The notes: generated by a model not told the origin, from the sequence alone. A DNA stretch of 64,000 nt from Gordonia bronchialis DSM 43247 (GCF_000024785.1 NC_013441.1:2356001-2420000); one strand, 5' to 3'; positions 18,535 to 28,510 are shown, counted from the first letter of the stretch. Program-made: numbers and translations.

Positions 18535-21379
18535 GCAGCACACCGCCCCCGTCGCGGACCGTCCCGAGCCGCGCGGACCGTGGGATTACCCGCGGCACTG
18601 GATCGCCGACGTCCTGGCCTCCGACGGCGGCGTCGTGCACCTGCGGCCTATCGTGCCCGACGACGCCGACCGGATCGTCGCCTTCCACGCCGGTCTCTCC
18701 GAACGCACCCGCTACATGCGTTACTTCGGTCCGACGCCGACCCTGCCGCCACGCGAGGTCGCCCGCATGACGACGGTGGATCATCAGCACCGGGTGGCGC
18801 TGGTCGCGGTCCTCGGCGGCGAGATCATCGCGGTCGGCCTGTACGAGGGCCTCGCGATGGACGGCAAACCGGAGTCGGCGGAGGTCGCCTTCGTCGTCGC
18901 CGACGAACATCAGGGCCGGGGCCTCGGGCCGATCCTCCTGGAGCACCTCGCGGGGGCGGCGGCCGAGAACGGTTTCACCCGCTTCGAGGCCGAGGTGCTC
19001 AGCGAGAACCCGAACATGGTCGCCGTCTTCCGCGACGCCGGATATCAGCTGTCACGCAGTTTCGACGGCTCGACCGTGCACGTCGAGTTCCTCATCGATC
19101 CCACCGAGGCCATGCTCTCGGTGCGCAACGCGCGCGAACGGGCCTCGGAGGCCCGCAGTGTGGCCAATCTCCTGCGGCCCACCTCGGTGGCGGTCATCGG
19201 GGCGTCGAATGACCCCAAGAAGGTCGGAAACGCGTTGCTGGCCAACATCATCGCCGGTGGCTTCACCGGTCCGGTGTTCCCGGTGAACGGTCCCGGCCAC
19301 GGTCCCGACGACGCGGCCGACGTGGGGGATGACCCCGCCGATCATGGCACCGCACGACCGTCGGCGGCGGGTGGCGCGTCCGGTTCCCGCGGGTCCGTGG
19401 CGGGCCGGCGCACCCGCGAGCGGCCGCCGTCGGTGCGGGGCATTCGCGCCTACGAAACCGTCCGTGACATACCCGATCCGGTCGACCTCGCCGTCGTCGC
19501 GGTACCCGCCGAACGGGTTCCCGACGTGCTCGACGACTGTCTGGTGAAAGCGGTGCGCACCCTCGTGGTGGTGTCCTCCGGTTTCGCCGACAGCGGTGCG
19601 CAAGGCCTGGCCAGCGAGCACCGACTCGTCGAGCAGGTGCGCGAACACGGCATGCGCCTGGTCGGTCCGAATGCTCTCGGGGTGGCCAACAACGATCCGA
19701 CGGTCGCACTGAATGCCACGCTGGCGCCACGTATCCCGGCGGTGGGCCGGGTCGGCTTCTTCTGTCAATCCGGTGCGCTGGGCATCGCGATCCTCGACAC
19801 CGCGGCCCGGCGTCAGATCGGTTTGTCGACCTTCGTCTCCGCGGGGAACCGCGCCGACGTCTCCGGCAACGACCTGCTGCAGTACTGGGACACCGACACC
19901 GCCACCGACGTGGTGCTGCTGTACCTGGAGAGTTTCGGAAACCCGCGCAAGTTCTCCCGGATCGCCCGGCGCGTGTCGCGATCCAAACCGATCGTCGCGG
20001 TCAAATCCGGGAAAGGCGCCCTGACGCCGGTGCGGGCCGCACGCTCCGGCGCGGCCGGACTCGACGATCAGATCGCCCGGATGGTGCTCGAACAGGCCGG
20101 CGTGATCCAGGTGGACACCATTCCCGAATTGTTCGACTGCGCAACGGTCTTCGCGTTCCAGCCATTGCCACGCGGGCCGCGGGTGCGGATCATCGGCAAC
20201 TCCTCGGTGCTCGGCAGCCTGGCCGCCGACACCGCCCGCAGCGGCGGCCTCGACGTCCTCGACACCATCGACCTCGGTGCCGGGGCGTCCGAGGAGCAGT
20301 TCGAGTCGGCGGTCTCGGCGGCGATGGCCGACACGACGGTCGACGCCATCCTCGTCGTGTTCGTGCCCCCGGTGGCCGTCGACGCCGATTGGCACGCCCG
20401 CGCGCTGATGGCGGCGGCCAACACCCCCGACGCCGACGGGCCCAAGCCGATCGTGACGACCTTCCTCGCGGTCGACGGCATCCCGCCGGGACTGAAGAAG
20501 CCCGGACCGGGCGGTCTGCCCGACCGCGGATCGATTCCGTCCTATGCCAGCCCCGAACGCGCGGCGACGGCGCTCGCCCGGGCCTGGCAGTACGCCCGAT
20601 GGCGCCTGCGGCCCGAGGCCGTGGTCGCGCGTCCCGACGGAACCGACCCGGAAGCCGCCCGGATGTTCGTGCGCGAAGCGCTCGGCGACGCCACCGACGC
20701 CGACGCCGACCGGGTTCTCGGACACCTCGACAGCGCGCGGATCCTGCGCTGGTACGGCATCGAGGTCGTGCCGTTCCGGGAGGTCACCACAATGCACGAG
20801 GCATCAGCAGCGGCCCGTGCGCTCGGCTTCCCGGTGGCCGTCAAGGCGACCTCACCCACCTGGCGCGGTCGTCTCGACCGGGAGGGGGCCCGGCTCGACC
20901 TGCCGGACGCGACGGCGGTCGTGAACGCCTTCGCGGAGCTGACCGAGCTCACCGGCGACCGGGTGCTGCACGTGCAGAAGATGGCGTCCAAGGGCGTCGG
21001 CACGGTGATCCGGGTGCGCGACGACCCGTCGTTCGGTTCGCTGGTGTCCTTCGGGCTCTCCGGGCGCACCTTCGAGCTGCTCGGCGACCACGGCTATCGC
21101 GCGATCCCGCTGTCGGAGGCCGACGCCGCCGAACTGATCGACGAGCCGCGATCGGCGCCGCTGCTGTCCGGGTACGCGGGGGAGGCCGCGGTGGACAAGG
21201 CCGCGATCATCGAGCTTCTGCTGCGGATCTCGACCCTCGTCGACGACATCCCGGAGGTGCGTGAGGTGCTGTGCGACCCCATCCTCGCCTCGCCGGAGGG
21301 CGCGGCGGTCCTCAACGCGCAGATACGCATCGGCCCGGTGCCCACTCGAGCGGACACCGGGCCGAGACGGCTGGGGTAG
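18527..21379 (+). CDS. Pat-type protein acetyltransferase: GNAT fused to ACD acyl-CoA synthetase-like domains
   Basis: The 950-residue protein starts with a GNAT domain (about residues 35-200; acetyl-CoA site near DEHQGRGLGPILLEHL). CoA-binding, succinyl-CoA-ligase-like and ATP-grasp domains follow. This order, GNAT first, is that of Streptomyces PatA, which acetylates acetyl-CoA synthetase. In active ADP-forming synthetases the phospho-histidine sits in an SHTGAL-like motif; here it reads AARSGAAGLDD, so the His is missing and the ACD part is probably a sensor. A low-complexity Gly/Asp/Arg insert of about 45 residues (near 19285-19440) splits the CoA-binding domain. The GTG at 18527 overlaps acuC. 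Confidence 0.87.
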   Translation: MTEQHTAPVADRPEPRGPWDYPRHWIADVLASDGGVVHLRPIVPDDADRIVAFHAGLSERTRYMRYFGPTPTLPPREVARMTTVDHQHRVALVAVLGGEIIAVGLYEGLAMDGKPESAEVAFVVADEHQGRGLGPILLEHLAGAAAENGFTRFEAEVLSENPNMVAVFRDAGYQLSRSFDGSTVHVEFLIDPTEAMLSVRNARERASEARSVANLLRPTSVAVIGASNDPKKVGNALLANIIAGGFTGPVFPVNGPGHGPDDAADVGDDPADHGTARPSAAGGASGSRGSVAGRRTRERPPSVRGIRAYETVRDIPDPVDLAVVAVPAERVPDVLDDCLVKAVRTLVVVSSGFADSGAQGLASEHRLVEQVREHGMRLVGPNALGVANNDPTVALNATLAPRIPAVGRVGFFCQSGALGIAILDTAARRQIGLSTFVSAGNRADVSGNDLLQYWDTDTATDVVLLYLESFGNPRKFSRIARRVSRSKPIVAVKSGKGALTPVRAARSGAAGLDDQIARMVLEQAGVIQVDTIPELFDCATVFAFQPLPRGPRVRIIGNSSVLGSLAADTARSGGLDVLDTIDLGAGASEEQFESAVSAAMADTTVDAILVVFVPPVAVDADWHARALMAAANTPDADGPKPIVTTFLAVDGIPPGLKKPGPGGLPDRGSIPSYASPERAATALARAWQYARWRLRPEAVVARPDGTDPEAARMFVREALGDATDADADRVLGHLDSARILRWYGIEVVPFREVTTMHEASAAARALGFPVAVKATSPTWRGRLDREGARLDLPDATAVVNAFAELTELTGDRVLHVQKMASKGVGTVIRVRDDPSFGSLVSFGLSGRTFELLGDHGYRAIPLSEADAAELIDEPRSAPLLSGYAGEAAVDKAAIIELLLRISTLVDDIPEVREVLCDPILASPEGAAVLNAQIRIGPVPTRADTGPRRLG

Positions 21380-21400
21380 GAGGCGCGATCAGCCGACCGG

Positions 21401-22414
21401 TCAGCTGGCGTAGGCGCGCAGGCGTTCCGCGCGATCGCCCTGGCGCAGCTTGCCCATCACCTCGCGCTCGATCTGACGGACACGCTCACGGGACAGACCG
21501 AACATCCGGCCGATCTGATCGAGGGTGCGTGGCTGCCCGTCGTCGAGTCCGTAGCGCATCCGGATGACCTGCTGTTCGCGCTCGTCGAGCGTGGCGAGCA
21601 CGGCGCGGACATCGGTGTGCATCAGCCCGGCGATGACGGCGCTCTCTGCCGAGGTCGCCTCGGCGTCCTCGATGAAGTCACCGAGCGGTGCCTCCTCGTC
21701 GCTGCCGACCGGCATGTCGAGGCTCACCGGGTCGCGGCTGTGATCGAGCAGATCGGCAATCTTCTCTGCCGGGATACCCGACTCGTTGGCCAGTTCCTCG
21801 TCGGTGGCCTCGCGACCGAGCTGCTGATGCAGTTCACGCTTGATGCGCGCGAGCTTGTTCACCTGCTCGACGAGGTGGACGGGGAGCCGGATGGTGCGGG
21901 ACTGATCGGCCATACCGCGGGTGATGGCCTGCCGGATCCACCAGGTGGCGTACGTCGAGAACTTGAAACCCTTGGCGTAGTCGAACTTCTCCATCGCGCG
22001 GATCAGCCCGAGGTTGCCCTCCTGGATGAGGTCGAGCAGCGGCATGCCACGGCCGGTGTAACGCTTGGCCAGGGACACGACCAGGCGCAGGTTGGCCTCG
22101 AGCAGATGGGCGCGGGCCGCCTCGCCCTCCCGGACGACGATGGCCAGATCACGCTTCTTGGCCGCCGACAACCGCTTCTTGGTGGCCAGCACATGCTTCG
22201 CGTAGAGGCCCGCCTCGATCTGCTTGGCCAGTTCCACTTCCTGCTCGGCGTTGAGCAGAGCCGTGCGGCCGATCCCGTTCAGATAGACGCGGACGAGGTC
22301 GGCGGCGGGGGATTGGGCATCGAGGTCCTGCTCGGTCATGGCAGGGCGGGTACGAGTCGCGTCGTCGGCGAATCCAGTGGTCGTGGTTGAACGTGCAAGT
22401 GTCGAGCGTGACAT
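21401..22414 (-). CDS. sigB: Principal-like sigma factor SigB
   Basis: A 337-residue group 2 sigma-70 protein. Region 1.2/2.1 begins [21 protein letters not shown]; regions 2.3-2.4 read [26 protein letters not shown]. Region 4.2 is [26 protein letters not shown]. It lacks the long N-terminal extension of SigA, which identifies it as SigB. The ATG at 22414 lies 5 bp after a perfect AGGAGG. A GGAAC-N18-GTTG ECF-type promoter sits just upstream, consistent with SigE/SigH-driven sigB transcription in mycobacteria. It probably directs general stress and stationary-phase genes. Confidence 0.97.
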   Translation of the reverse strand: MSRSTLARSTTTTGFADDATRTRPAMTEQDLDAQSPAADLVRVYLNGIGRTALLNAEQEVELAKQIEAGLYAKHVLATKKRLSAAKKRDLAIVVREGEAARAHLLEANLRLVVSLAKRYTGRGMPLLDLIQEGNLGLIRAMEKFDYAKGFKFSTYATWWIRQAITRGMADQSRTIRLPVHLVEQVNKLARIKRELHQQLGREATDEELANESGIPAEKIADLLDHSRDPVSLDMPVGSDEEAPLGDFIEDAEATSAESAVIAGLMHTDVRAVLATLDEREQQVIRMRYGLDDGQPRTLDQIGRMFGLSRERVRQIEREVMGKLRQGDRAERLRAYAS

Positions 22415-22447
22415 GCGGCCTCCTGAATTGAGTGCGTTCACTGGGTG

Positions 22448-22474
22448 CAACGCCTCCGGCGCCCGGAAAGTTCC
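22448..22474 (-). promoter_or_regulatory. ECF (SigE/SigH-type) promoter of sigB
   Basis: On the minus strand GGAAC (22470-22474) is followed after exactly 18 bp by GTTG (22448-22451), the consensus shared by SigE, SigH and SigL promoters of mycobacteria. Transcription should begin near 22440, giving a leader of about 26 nt that contains the AGGAGG of sigB. Confidence 0.75.
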
Positions 22475-22610
22475 CGTCCCCGATGTCGGCGGACACCCGG
22501 TCTGTACCGGTTGACCTGGGCCAACGGCCGACAGAGCAGCTGTCGGTCTGAGAAGTTGCTGAGATGTCCCGAGCCGGTGAACCGGCCGGCGCGGGGTGGT
22601 ACGTGGCGGA

Positions 22611-23054
22611 TCAGGAATCCGGATCGACGGTGTGCGAATCGATGGTCCGGGAGTCCGGGCGTCGGGAGTCCGGCTCACGTGGGTCGGACTCGGTGGTGGG
22701 GTTCAGTTCCTGCGGGCCGAAGACCGAATGGTCGACGCCGTGCAGATAGTGCGGTACTGCGCCGCGTTTGCGTGGCGGCCGGTCGTTGGCCACCAGGACG
22801 GCCACCCACGGCAGCGGGATCGACAGCACGACGATGCCGAGCGCGAGGAGCCCGTTCCCGGTCGAGCTGTACACGATGCCCGCAATCACCAGGGCGGGCA
22901 CCCGGAAGGCCATCAGCGTCAGGTATTTGCGCACCCGAGCCCGGTGCTGGGCCTCGTAGGATTCCTGCGCGTCGGTGATGAGGAAGGTCTCCGCCGGCAC
23001 ATGATGTCCGCGGCCATGCGACGACGGGGCCCCGTGCGCGGTCTGATCGTTCAT
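22611..23054 (-). CDS. DUF3099 membrane protein
   Basis: A 147-residue protein with the DUF3099 core ([22 protein letters not shown]). Two close transmembrane helices follow ([21 protein letters not shown] and [19 protein letters not shown]), then a hydrophilic tail with [16 protein letters not shown] repeats. It corresponds to M. tuberculosis Rv2709, the neighbour of sigB. The ATG at 23054 follows GAGAAGGG; the frame is open 24 bp further up. Function unknown. It may share a transcript with sigB, which lies 196 bp downstream, but sigB has its own promoter. Confidence 0.85.
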   Translation of the reverse strand: MNDQTAHGAPSSHGRGHHVPAETFLITDAQESYEAQHRARVRKYLTLMAFRVPALVIAGIVYSSTGNGLLALGIVVLSIPLPWVAVLVANDRPPRKRGAVPHYLHGVDHSVFGPQELNPTTESDPREPDSRRPDSRTIDSHTVDPDS

Positions 23055-23267
23055 GACACCCTTCTCACTGCCGGTCACCGGTCGTCGCGTCGCGTCGTCG
23101 GTCCCGTCACGAGTTGATTCGTCGCGGCCCCCGCGTCGGACGTGTCATTGCCTAGCCCATCTTCCAGCTTTCCACTTTCGCCAACCGAATGCACCACCGG
23201 CCCGGGGCGATCGTCGGCTCGCCCGACTGATGTGCCGGGGCGTGCCAGGGTGACGCACAATGGACGT

Positions 23268-23543
23268 ATGGGAACCGAAACCATCGAACGCCCGGACCTC
23301 GACGAGTGGTCCGACACCAAGACCGACGAACGCCCGGATGCCGACGCCACCGATCGCGGGGACGACGACCGGCCGAAGTTCTTCCACTACGTCAAGAAGG
23401 AGAAGATCGCCGAGAGCGCGGTCATGGGCACCTACGTGGTGGCGCTGTGCGGGGAGACCTTCCCGGTGACCCGCTCGGCCAAGCCGGGATCACCGGTGTG
23501 TCCCAAGTGCAAGAAGATCTACGGCCGCATGCGCAAGAGCTGA
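23268..23543 (+). CDS. DUF3039 zinc-ribbon-like protein
   Basis: A 91-residue acidic-then-basic protein matching DUF3039 (Rv2708c type). The conserved part is FFHYVKKEKIAESAVMGTYV followed by ALCGETFPV and SPVCPKCKKIYGRM, so three or four cysteines probably bind zinc. The ATG at 23268 begins the conserved N-terminus. It is divergent from the DUF3099 gene and abuts the YihY-like gene tail to tail with no gap. Function unknown. Confidence 0.88.
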   Translation: MGTETIERPDLDEWSDTKTDERPDADATDRGDDDRPKFFHYVKKEKIAESAVMGTYVVALCGETFPVTRSAKPGSPVCPKCKKIYGRMRKS

Positions 23544-24923
23544 TCAGCCCTCGGTCCGGTCGTCGGACGGCGAGCGATCCGATGACGGGCGCGAGCGGCG
23601 GATGGGGCCCGAGGAGAGCCGGTCGGGCAATGTCCGCAACTGCCCGGTGATGTCGGAGGTCTGCGAGTTCACCCACTCCCGGACCTGCGTGGTCGCCGAC
23701 GCCTTGGCCGGCCACAGCGCCTGCACGGCGGCGTTGAACTCGGCCCCCAGCACGATCGCGAAGCCGAGGAAGAACGCGAACAGCAGGAAGGCGATCGGCG
23801 TGGCGAGCGCTCCGTAGGAATAGTCGGCGCGGGTGACGGCGGTCAGATAGATGCGCAGGATGTAGCTCGCGATCCAGAACACCATCCCGGCCAGCACCGC
23901 GCCGCCCATCAGCCGGTGCCAGGGCAGCGGGTTGGGTAACGCGAGGTGATAGAGGGTCGTCAGCACCCCGAGCAGCAGAACCGACACGAACGGGAAGTAG
24001 CCGACGTCGATCAGCGTGGTGATGATCGGATCCCAGGACTGCGGGACGATGTCGTGCAGGTAGTTGGGACCCAGCGCCACCAACGGCAGCAGGGGGACGG
24101 CCGCACACAGGAACCCGATGTAGAGCAACAGAGCAAAGATGCGCTGCCACACCGGGTTTCGTACTTCGTGCTGATCGTGTGCATGCACGATCGAGGAGAT
24201 GAAGCAGGACACCGCCGACGACCCCGCCCACAGCGACAACACGAAGCCGAGCGACACCAGACCCACCCGGCCGCGGTTGAGTACGTTGTCGACGGTCGGG
24301 GTGATCAGGTCGTTGACCACGCTCTCGGAGAAGGTCCGGTCGGCGAAGGAGATGATGCGCTCGTAGATGACGTCGACGGTGTCCGGCCCGAACCAGCCTG
24401 CGATGTAGCCGACGCTGCCAAGCAGCCCGAGCAGCAACGGCGGTAGCGACAGGGCCTGCCAGAACGCGGCCTGCGCCGACCATCCGACGATGCCGTGATC
24501 CCAGGCGTTGACGGTGGTGCGCCATGCCAGCCGGTGCAGGTTGCGCAGGACCGGGAGCCGGGCGCCGGGCTCGGTGTCGTCGTCGGGATGGTCGAGCGGC
24601 TGATCGTGCCCGGGCCGCGACGGGGCATGACCGGAGGGGGCAGGTGGTGAGGGGACGTGCCGATCATTCTCGGCCGGCCGGCGGTCGTCGATCGGCAGAT
24701 CGGCCGACTCCGCCGGTGCCGGGCGTCTGACCCGGATCGGATCGGTGGGAGCCGCCGTGGGGCCCTCGGGCAGGGTGTTGCCCCGTAGCGGTGCGGTGGG
24801 CCGGGATGTGGTGCCGGACCGCATCGCACGCACCGGGACGCCCGGCGACGTTCCGTCGTCGGCGATGGGTGCGGGGTTGCGGTTTCTGCCTGCGATACCT
24901 TCAGCATTCCTGATCGTGGTCAC
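23544..24923 (-). CDS. YihY/virulence factor BrkB family membrane protein
   Basis: The family member has about six transmembrane helices: SLPPLLLGLLGSVGYIAGWF, VSLGFVLSLWAGSSAVSCFI, FALLLYIGFLCAAVPLLPLV, FPFVSVLLLGVLTTLYHLAL, AVLAGMVFWIASYILRIYLT and ATPIAFLLFAFFLGFAIVLG. The signature includes WAGSSAV and LGAEFNAA. A long, poorly conserved Pro/Asp/Arg-rich N-terminal tail precedes them. It corresponds to Rv2707. The start is uncertain: the GTG at 24923 is shown, the frame is open to 25073 and an ATG lies at 24824. Once called RNase BN, this family has no proven nuclease activity. Confidence 0.82.
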   Translation of the reverse strand: MTTIRNAEGIAGRNRNPAPIADDGTSPGVPVRAMRSGTTSRPTAPLRGNTLPEGPTAAPTDPIRVRRPAPAESADLPIDDRRPAENDRHVPSPPAPSGHAPSRPGHDQPLDHPDDDTEPGARLPVLRNLHRLAWRTTVNAWDHGIVGWSAQAAFWQALSLPPLLLGLLGSVGYIAGWFGPDTVDVIYERIISFADRTFSESVVNDLITPTVDNVLNRGRVGLVSLGFVLSLWAGSSAVSCFISSIVHAHDQHEVRNPVWQRIFALLLYIGFLCAAVPLLPLVALGPNYLHDIVPQSWDPIITTLIDVGYFPFVSVLLLGVLTTLYHLALPNPLPWHRLMGGAVLAGMVFWIASYILRIYLTAVTRADYSYGALATPIAFLLFAFFLGFAIVLGAEFNAAVQALWPAKASATTQVREWVNSQTSDITGQLRTLPDRLSSGPIRRSRPSSDRSPSDDRTEG

Positions 24924-25200
24924 GAATGGGTATTCCGGGCGGCCGGTGTCCGTCGATTCATGCCGGTCGATTGCCGCGGCTGGGCGCGATTGTGGCGCCG
25001 GCCACGTGTCGCGATGCGTGCTGAGACCCCGCGCGCCGGTAGCATGAGCGAGGTCCCTTGCCGGTGCGGACACCGCATCGACAGGGGTGGTTTTGTGCCT
25101 CCCGCCGGAAGTTCCAGGTCGGCGCCGACCGGCAGGTCAGCGCCGTCACGGACGCCGGTGGTGGTGAGCATTCCGAGCGCAGTGGAGGAGCAGCACCCTG

Positions 25201-26988
25201 GTGACGTCCGCCGAGAACTCCGTAGCCGGTGTCCACGCAGCCGGTGTCCACGCACCTGCCGGGGAGCCGGTCACCGCCCGGGTGTCCTCGGGCCCCCCGC
25301 TGCGTGCCTGGCAGCGCCGGGCGCTGACCAAGTACCTCACCCGCCGCCCGCGGGATTTTCTCGCGGTGGCGACACCCGGGGCCGGCAAGACCACCTTCGG
25401 TCTGCGGATCGCACGCGAGTTGCTCGACGATCGCACCGTCGACCAGATCACCGTGGTCGCGCCGACCGAACACCTCAAGCACCAGTGGGCGCAGGCCGCC
25501 GCCCGGGTCGGAATTGCCCTGGACTCGCGGTTCAGCAACTCCGCGGGCCAGACCAGCTCGGATTTCGACGGGGTCGCGGTCACCTATGCCCAGGTCGCCG
25601 CCCATCCCGCCCGGCACCGGGTGCGCACCGAGAACCGGCGCACGCTGGTCATCCTCGACGAGATCCACCACGGCGGCGACGCCAAGTCCTGGGGTGAGGC
25701 CATCCGCGAGGCGTTCTCCGACGCCACCCGACGCCTCGCCCTGACCGGTACCCCGTTCCGGTCCGACGACTCGCCGATTCCGTTCGTCACCTATGAGCCC
25801 GAACCGGGCGGCGTGCAACGCTCTCGCGCCGACCACACCTACGGGTATGCCGACGCGCTGGCCGACGGAGTCGTGCGGCCGGTGGTGTTCCTGGCGTACT
25901 CGGGGCAGGCGAGCTGGCGGACCAGCGCGGGCGAGGAGTTCACCGCCCGCCTCGGTGAGCCGTTGTCGGCCGAGCACACCGCCCGCGCCTGGCGGACCGC
26001 GCTCGACCCGCACGGTGACTGGATTCCGGCGGTCCTGACCGCGGCACACACCCGTCTGGGACAGCTCCGTGCCTCCGGTGTGCCCGATGCCGGTGGGCTG
26101 GTCATCGCCACCGACCAGACCACCGCGCGCGACTACGCCGAACTGCTGGCCTCGATCACCGGGAAGGCCCCGACGATCGTCCTGTCCGACGACCCGAAGT
26201 CGTCGTCGCGGATCGCCGAGTTCGCCACCTCCGACGACGAATGGATGGTCGCGGTTCGCATGGTGTCCGAGGGTGTCGACGTGCCCCGGCTCGCCGTCGG
26301 GGTGTACGCGACCAGCGCGTCGACTCCCTTGTATTTCGCTCAGGCGATCGGCCGGTTCGTGCGGTCACGGCGCCCGGGTGAGACGGCGAGCGTTTTTCTC
26401 CCATCGGTCCCGGTCCTGCTGGATCTGGCGAGTCAGATGGAGGCCGAGCGCGATCACGTGCTCGGCAAGCCGCATCGGGAGAGCGACGGCCTCGACGACG
26501 CGTTGCTCGAGGATGCGAACAAGCAGAAGGACGAACCCGGCGAGGACGAGAAGGGTTTTCAGTCACTGCACGCCGACGCCGAACTCGACCAGGTGATCTT
26601 CGACGGGTCGTCGTTCGGCACCGCCACCTTCGCCGGCACCGAGGAGGAGTCGGATTACCTGGGGTTGCCGGGGCTGCTCGACGCCGATCAGGTGCGGGCG
26701 CTGTTGCGTCGACGCCAGGACGATCAGGTCGCCGCGCGCACGACGGCAGCCGCCGGGAACAAATCCGATGCCGGCGCCGGGGCGCAGACTCCGCGCAGCA
26801 CGGGGGAGAATCTGCATGCCCTGCGCAAGGAACTGAACAGTCTGGTCGCCATGCATCACCACCGCACCGGTAAACCGCACGGCATGGTGCACAACGAGTT
26901 GCGCACCCGCCTCGGTGGTCCGCCCACCGCGATGGCGAGCGCCGACCAGCTACGCGAGCGCATCAACGCGCTACGTGAGTGGCGCTAG
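25201..26988 (+). CDS. DEAD/DEAH-box helicase (SF2, XPB/UvrB-like)
   Basis: A 595-residue SF2 enzyme. Motif I is ATPGAGKTTFGLRIA (about residues 57-71), motif II reads ILDEIHHGGD and motif III LTGTPFRSDD. The C-terminal RecA-like domain has VRMVSEGVDVPRL (motif V) and YFAQAIGRFVRS (motif VI). An extra C-terminal region contains YLGLPGLLDADQVRALLRRR and a helical tail NLHALRKELNSLVAMHHHRTG. The GTG at 25201 is used. The N-terminus contains the repeat AGVHAAGVHAP from a short tandem DNA duplication. It ends at a strong bidirectional hairpin. Substrate unknown. Confidence 0.87.
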   Translation: MTSAENSVAGVHAAGVHAPAGEPVTARVSSGPPLRAWQRRALTKYLTRRPRDFLAVATPGAGKTTFGLRIARELLDDRTVDQITVVAPTEHLKHQWAQAAARVGIALDSRFSNSAGQTSSDFDGVAVTYAQVAAHPARHRVRTENRRTLVILDEIHHGGDAKSWGEAIREAFSDATRRLALTGTPFRSDDSPIPFVTYEPEPGGVQRSRADHTYGYADALADGVVRPVVFLAYSGQASWRTSAGEEFTARLGEPLSAEHTARAWRTALDPHGDWIPAVLTAAHTRLGQLRASGVPDAGGLVIATDQTTARDYAELLASITGKAPTIVLSDDPKSSSRIAEFATSDDEWMVAVRMVSEGVDVPRLAVGVYATSASTPLYFAQAIGRFVRSRRPGETASVFLPSVPVLLDLASQMEAERDHVLGKPHRESDGLDDALLEDANKQKDEPGEDEKGFQSLHADAELDQVIFDGSSFGTATFAGTEEESDYLGLPGLLDADQVRALLRRRQDDQVAARTTAAAGNKSDAGAGAQTPRSTGENLHALRKELNSLVAMHHHRTGKPHGMVHNELRTRLGGPPTAMASADQLRERINALREWR

Positions 26989-27046
26989 TGTTCTGATAAA
27001 GACCACCCGACGACAGACCACTCGACAGGCGGCGACCGCCAGACAG

Positions 27047-27084
27047 CAGCAGGCCCGGCCGGAGAACTCCGGCCGGGCCTGCTG
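27047..27084. terminator. Bidirectional hairpin terminator
   Basis: A perfect 17-bp stem (27047-27063 against 27068-27084) with a 4-nt loop (gaac). It lies between the convergent helicase stop at 26988 and the DUF7455 stop at 27104, so it can end transcripts from both sides. No T-run follows on either strand. Confidence 0.85.
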
Positions 27085-27103
27085 ACGTACTGCGTGTCGG
27101 TCG

Positions 27104-27310
27104 CTAGACGAGTTCGCCCGCGGACTCCACGACGGTCGCACTGAGTTCCACGAGGCGCGCTTCATGCTCGTTGAAGTGATGACGGCAGAAGAGAAGCTCG
27201 CCTCCCGTGGGGAGAACGGCGCGTACCTTGGCCGCGGCGCCGCAGCGATCGCAGCGATCGGCAGCGGTGAGCGGCATGGAGATCGGGGCTGTGGTGGCAG
27301 TGTCTGTCAT
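27104..27310 (-). CDS. DUF7455 zinc-binding small protein
   Basis: A 68-residue protein typical of Mycobacteriales, found beside sigA and sigB regions. The metal-binding core is DRCDRCGAAAKVRA with ELLFCRHHFNEH (a CxxC and a CxxH). The ATG at 27310 lies behind a GGAGGA site, which decides the start over an in-frame ATG at 27391. Function unknown. The 246-bp gap down to the TauE gene end shows no further gene. Confidence 0.85.
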   Translation of the reverse strand: MTDTATTAPISMPLTAADRCDRCGAAAKVRAVLPTGGELLFCRHHFNEHEARLVELSATVVESAGELV

Positions 27311-27556
27311 GATTCCTCCGTCCCGGTCCGGCGCCTGTCGGTCGCCTTCCCTTCGTGAGCCGACACATCCGGGCGATGCATCGACCTTCACTCTGTCAGA
27401 CGCTCGGGGGTTTCGTATTGTTCCGCGCGCCGCCTCGGTGTGTCGTCACTCACCGTTAACACCGCACACATCGACCGCAACACCGGTACAAGCGGGTGTT
27501 ACGCATGATGCGACCCGGCTCACAGCGCCGGGCCCGGTCGTCGAATCAGAGCGGTC

Positions 27557-28510
27557 CTAACCGGCGGCCGCCGCGGTCGGACGGCCCTCGGCGACCGCCT
27601 CCTGCTGTTCGCGCAGTTCGCTGACCGCGTCCGAGGACTCGCTCTCCCGATCGCGCAGGTACGCACGCAGGGAGTAGGCGAAGGCTGCCGCCCAGGCGAT
27701 GCTGATGACCACGTAGAACGCGGTGCGCACCGGCGCCGACGCGTCGATCAGATCGCTCTTGAGCAGGCTGCGGGCGTTGGTCAGAACGATCAGACCACCC
27801 ACCGAGGCACCGAGCAGTCGCGGCGGGATGTGCCGGACCAGCCAGGCAGCGATAGGGGCCGCGACGACGCCGCCGACGAGGATGGCACCGACCCACGCGA
27901 AGTTGATGCCCTGCGATCCGAGGCTGAACAGGAATCCGAGGCTGGCCGCGACCGCGATGATGAACTCGCTGGTGTCGATCGATCCGATGACCTTGCGCGG
28001 CTCGAGGCGTCCGCTGGCCAGGATCGCCGGGGTGCCCACCGGGCCCCATCCGCCGCCGCCGGTGGCGTCGACGAAGCCGGCGACGAAGCCGAGGGGACCG
28101 AGGAACCGCTTACGCAGCGGCTTGCCCAGGTGATGACGAGGGATGCCCTGGAAGGTGAAACGCAGCAGGATGTAGAGGCCGAGAAGCAGCAGGATCACGG
28201 CCATGACCGGGGCAGCCGCCTCGGTGGACAGCTGCGACAGGATGGTGGCACCCAGGAAGGCGCCCACGGCACCGGGGATCGCGATCCGCCGCACCACACG
28301 CCAGTCGACGTTGCCGAACTTCCAGTGCGAGACACCCGATACGAGGGTGGTCCCGATCTCGGCGAGGTGCACGGTGGCCGACGCGGCGGCCGGGTTGGTG
28401 CCGATCGCCAGGAGCAGCGTCGTCGTGGTGACGCCGTAGGCCATGCCGAGGCTGCCGTCGACGAGTTGGGCGGCAAAACCGACCAGGGCGATGAGAACGA
28501 TGGTGCGCAT
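27557..28510 (-). CDS. TauE/SafE family sulfur-anion permease
   Basis: The 317-residue protein has about eight membrane helices in the two-repeat TauE layout. The first half carries AAQLVDGSLGMAYGVTTTTL and the second GFVAGFVDATGGGGWGPVGTP; both are the family's paired signatures. Members move sulfite, sulfoacetate, thiosulfate or sulfate. The start is the ATG at 28510. Upstream lies a short leader reading frame ending MLCR-stop, of the cysteine-responsive type found before actinobacterial sulfur genes, and this supports a sulfur substrate. Direction (uptake or export) cannot be read from the sequence. Confidence 0.88.
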   Translation of the reverse strand: MRTIVLIALVGFAAQLVDGSLGMAYGVTTTTLLLAIGTNPAAASATVHLAEIGTTLVSGVSHWKFGNVDWRVVRRIAIPGAVGAFLGATILSQLSTEAAAPVMAVILLLLGLYILLRFTFQGIPRHHLGKPLRKRFLGPLGFVAGFVDATGGGGWGPVGTPAILASGRLEPRKVIGSIDTSEFIIAVAASLGFLFSLGSQGINFAWVGAILVGGVVAAPIAAWLVRHIPPRLLGASVGGLIVLTNARSLLKSDLIDASAPVRTAFYVVISIAWAAAFAYSLRAYLRDRESESSDAVSELREQQEAVAEGRPTAAAAG

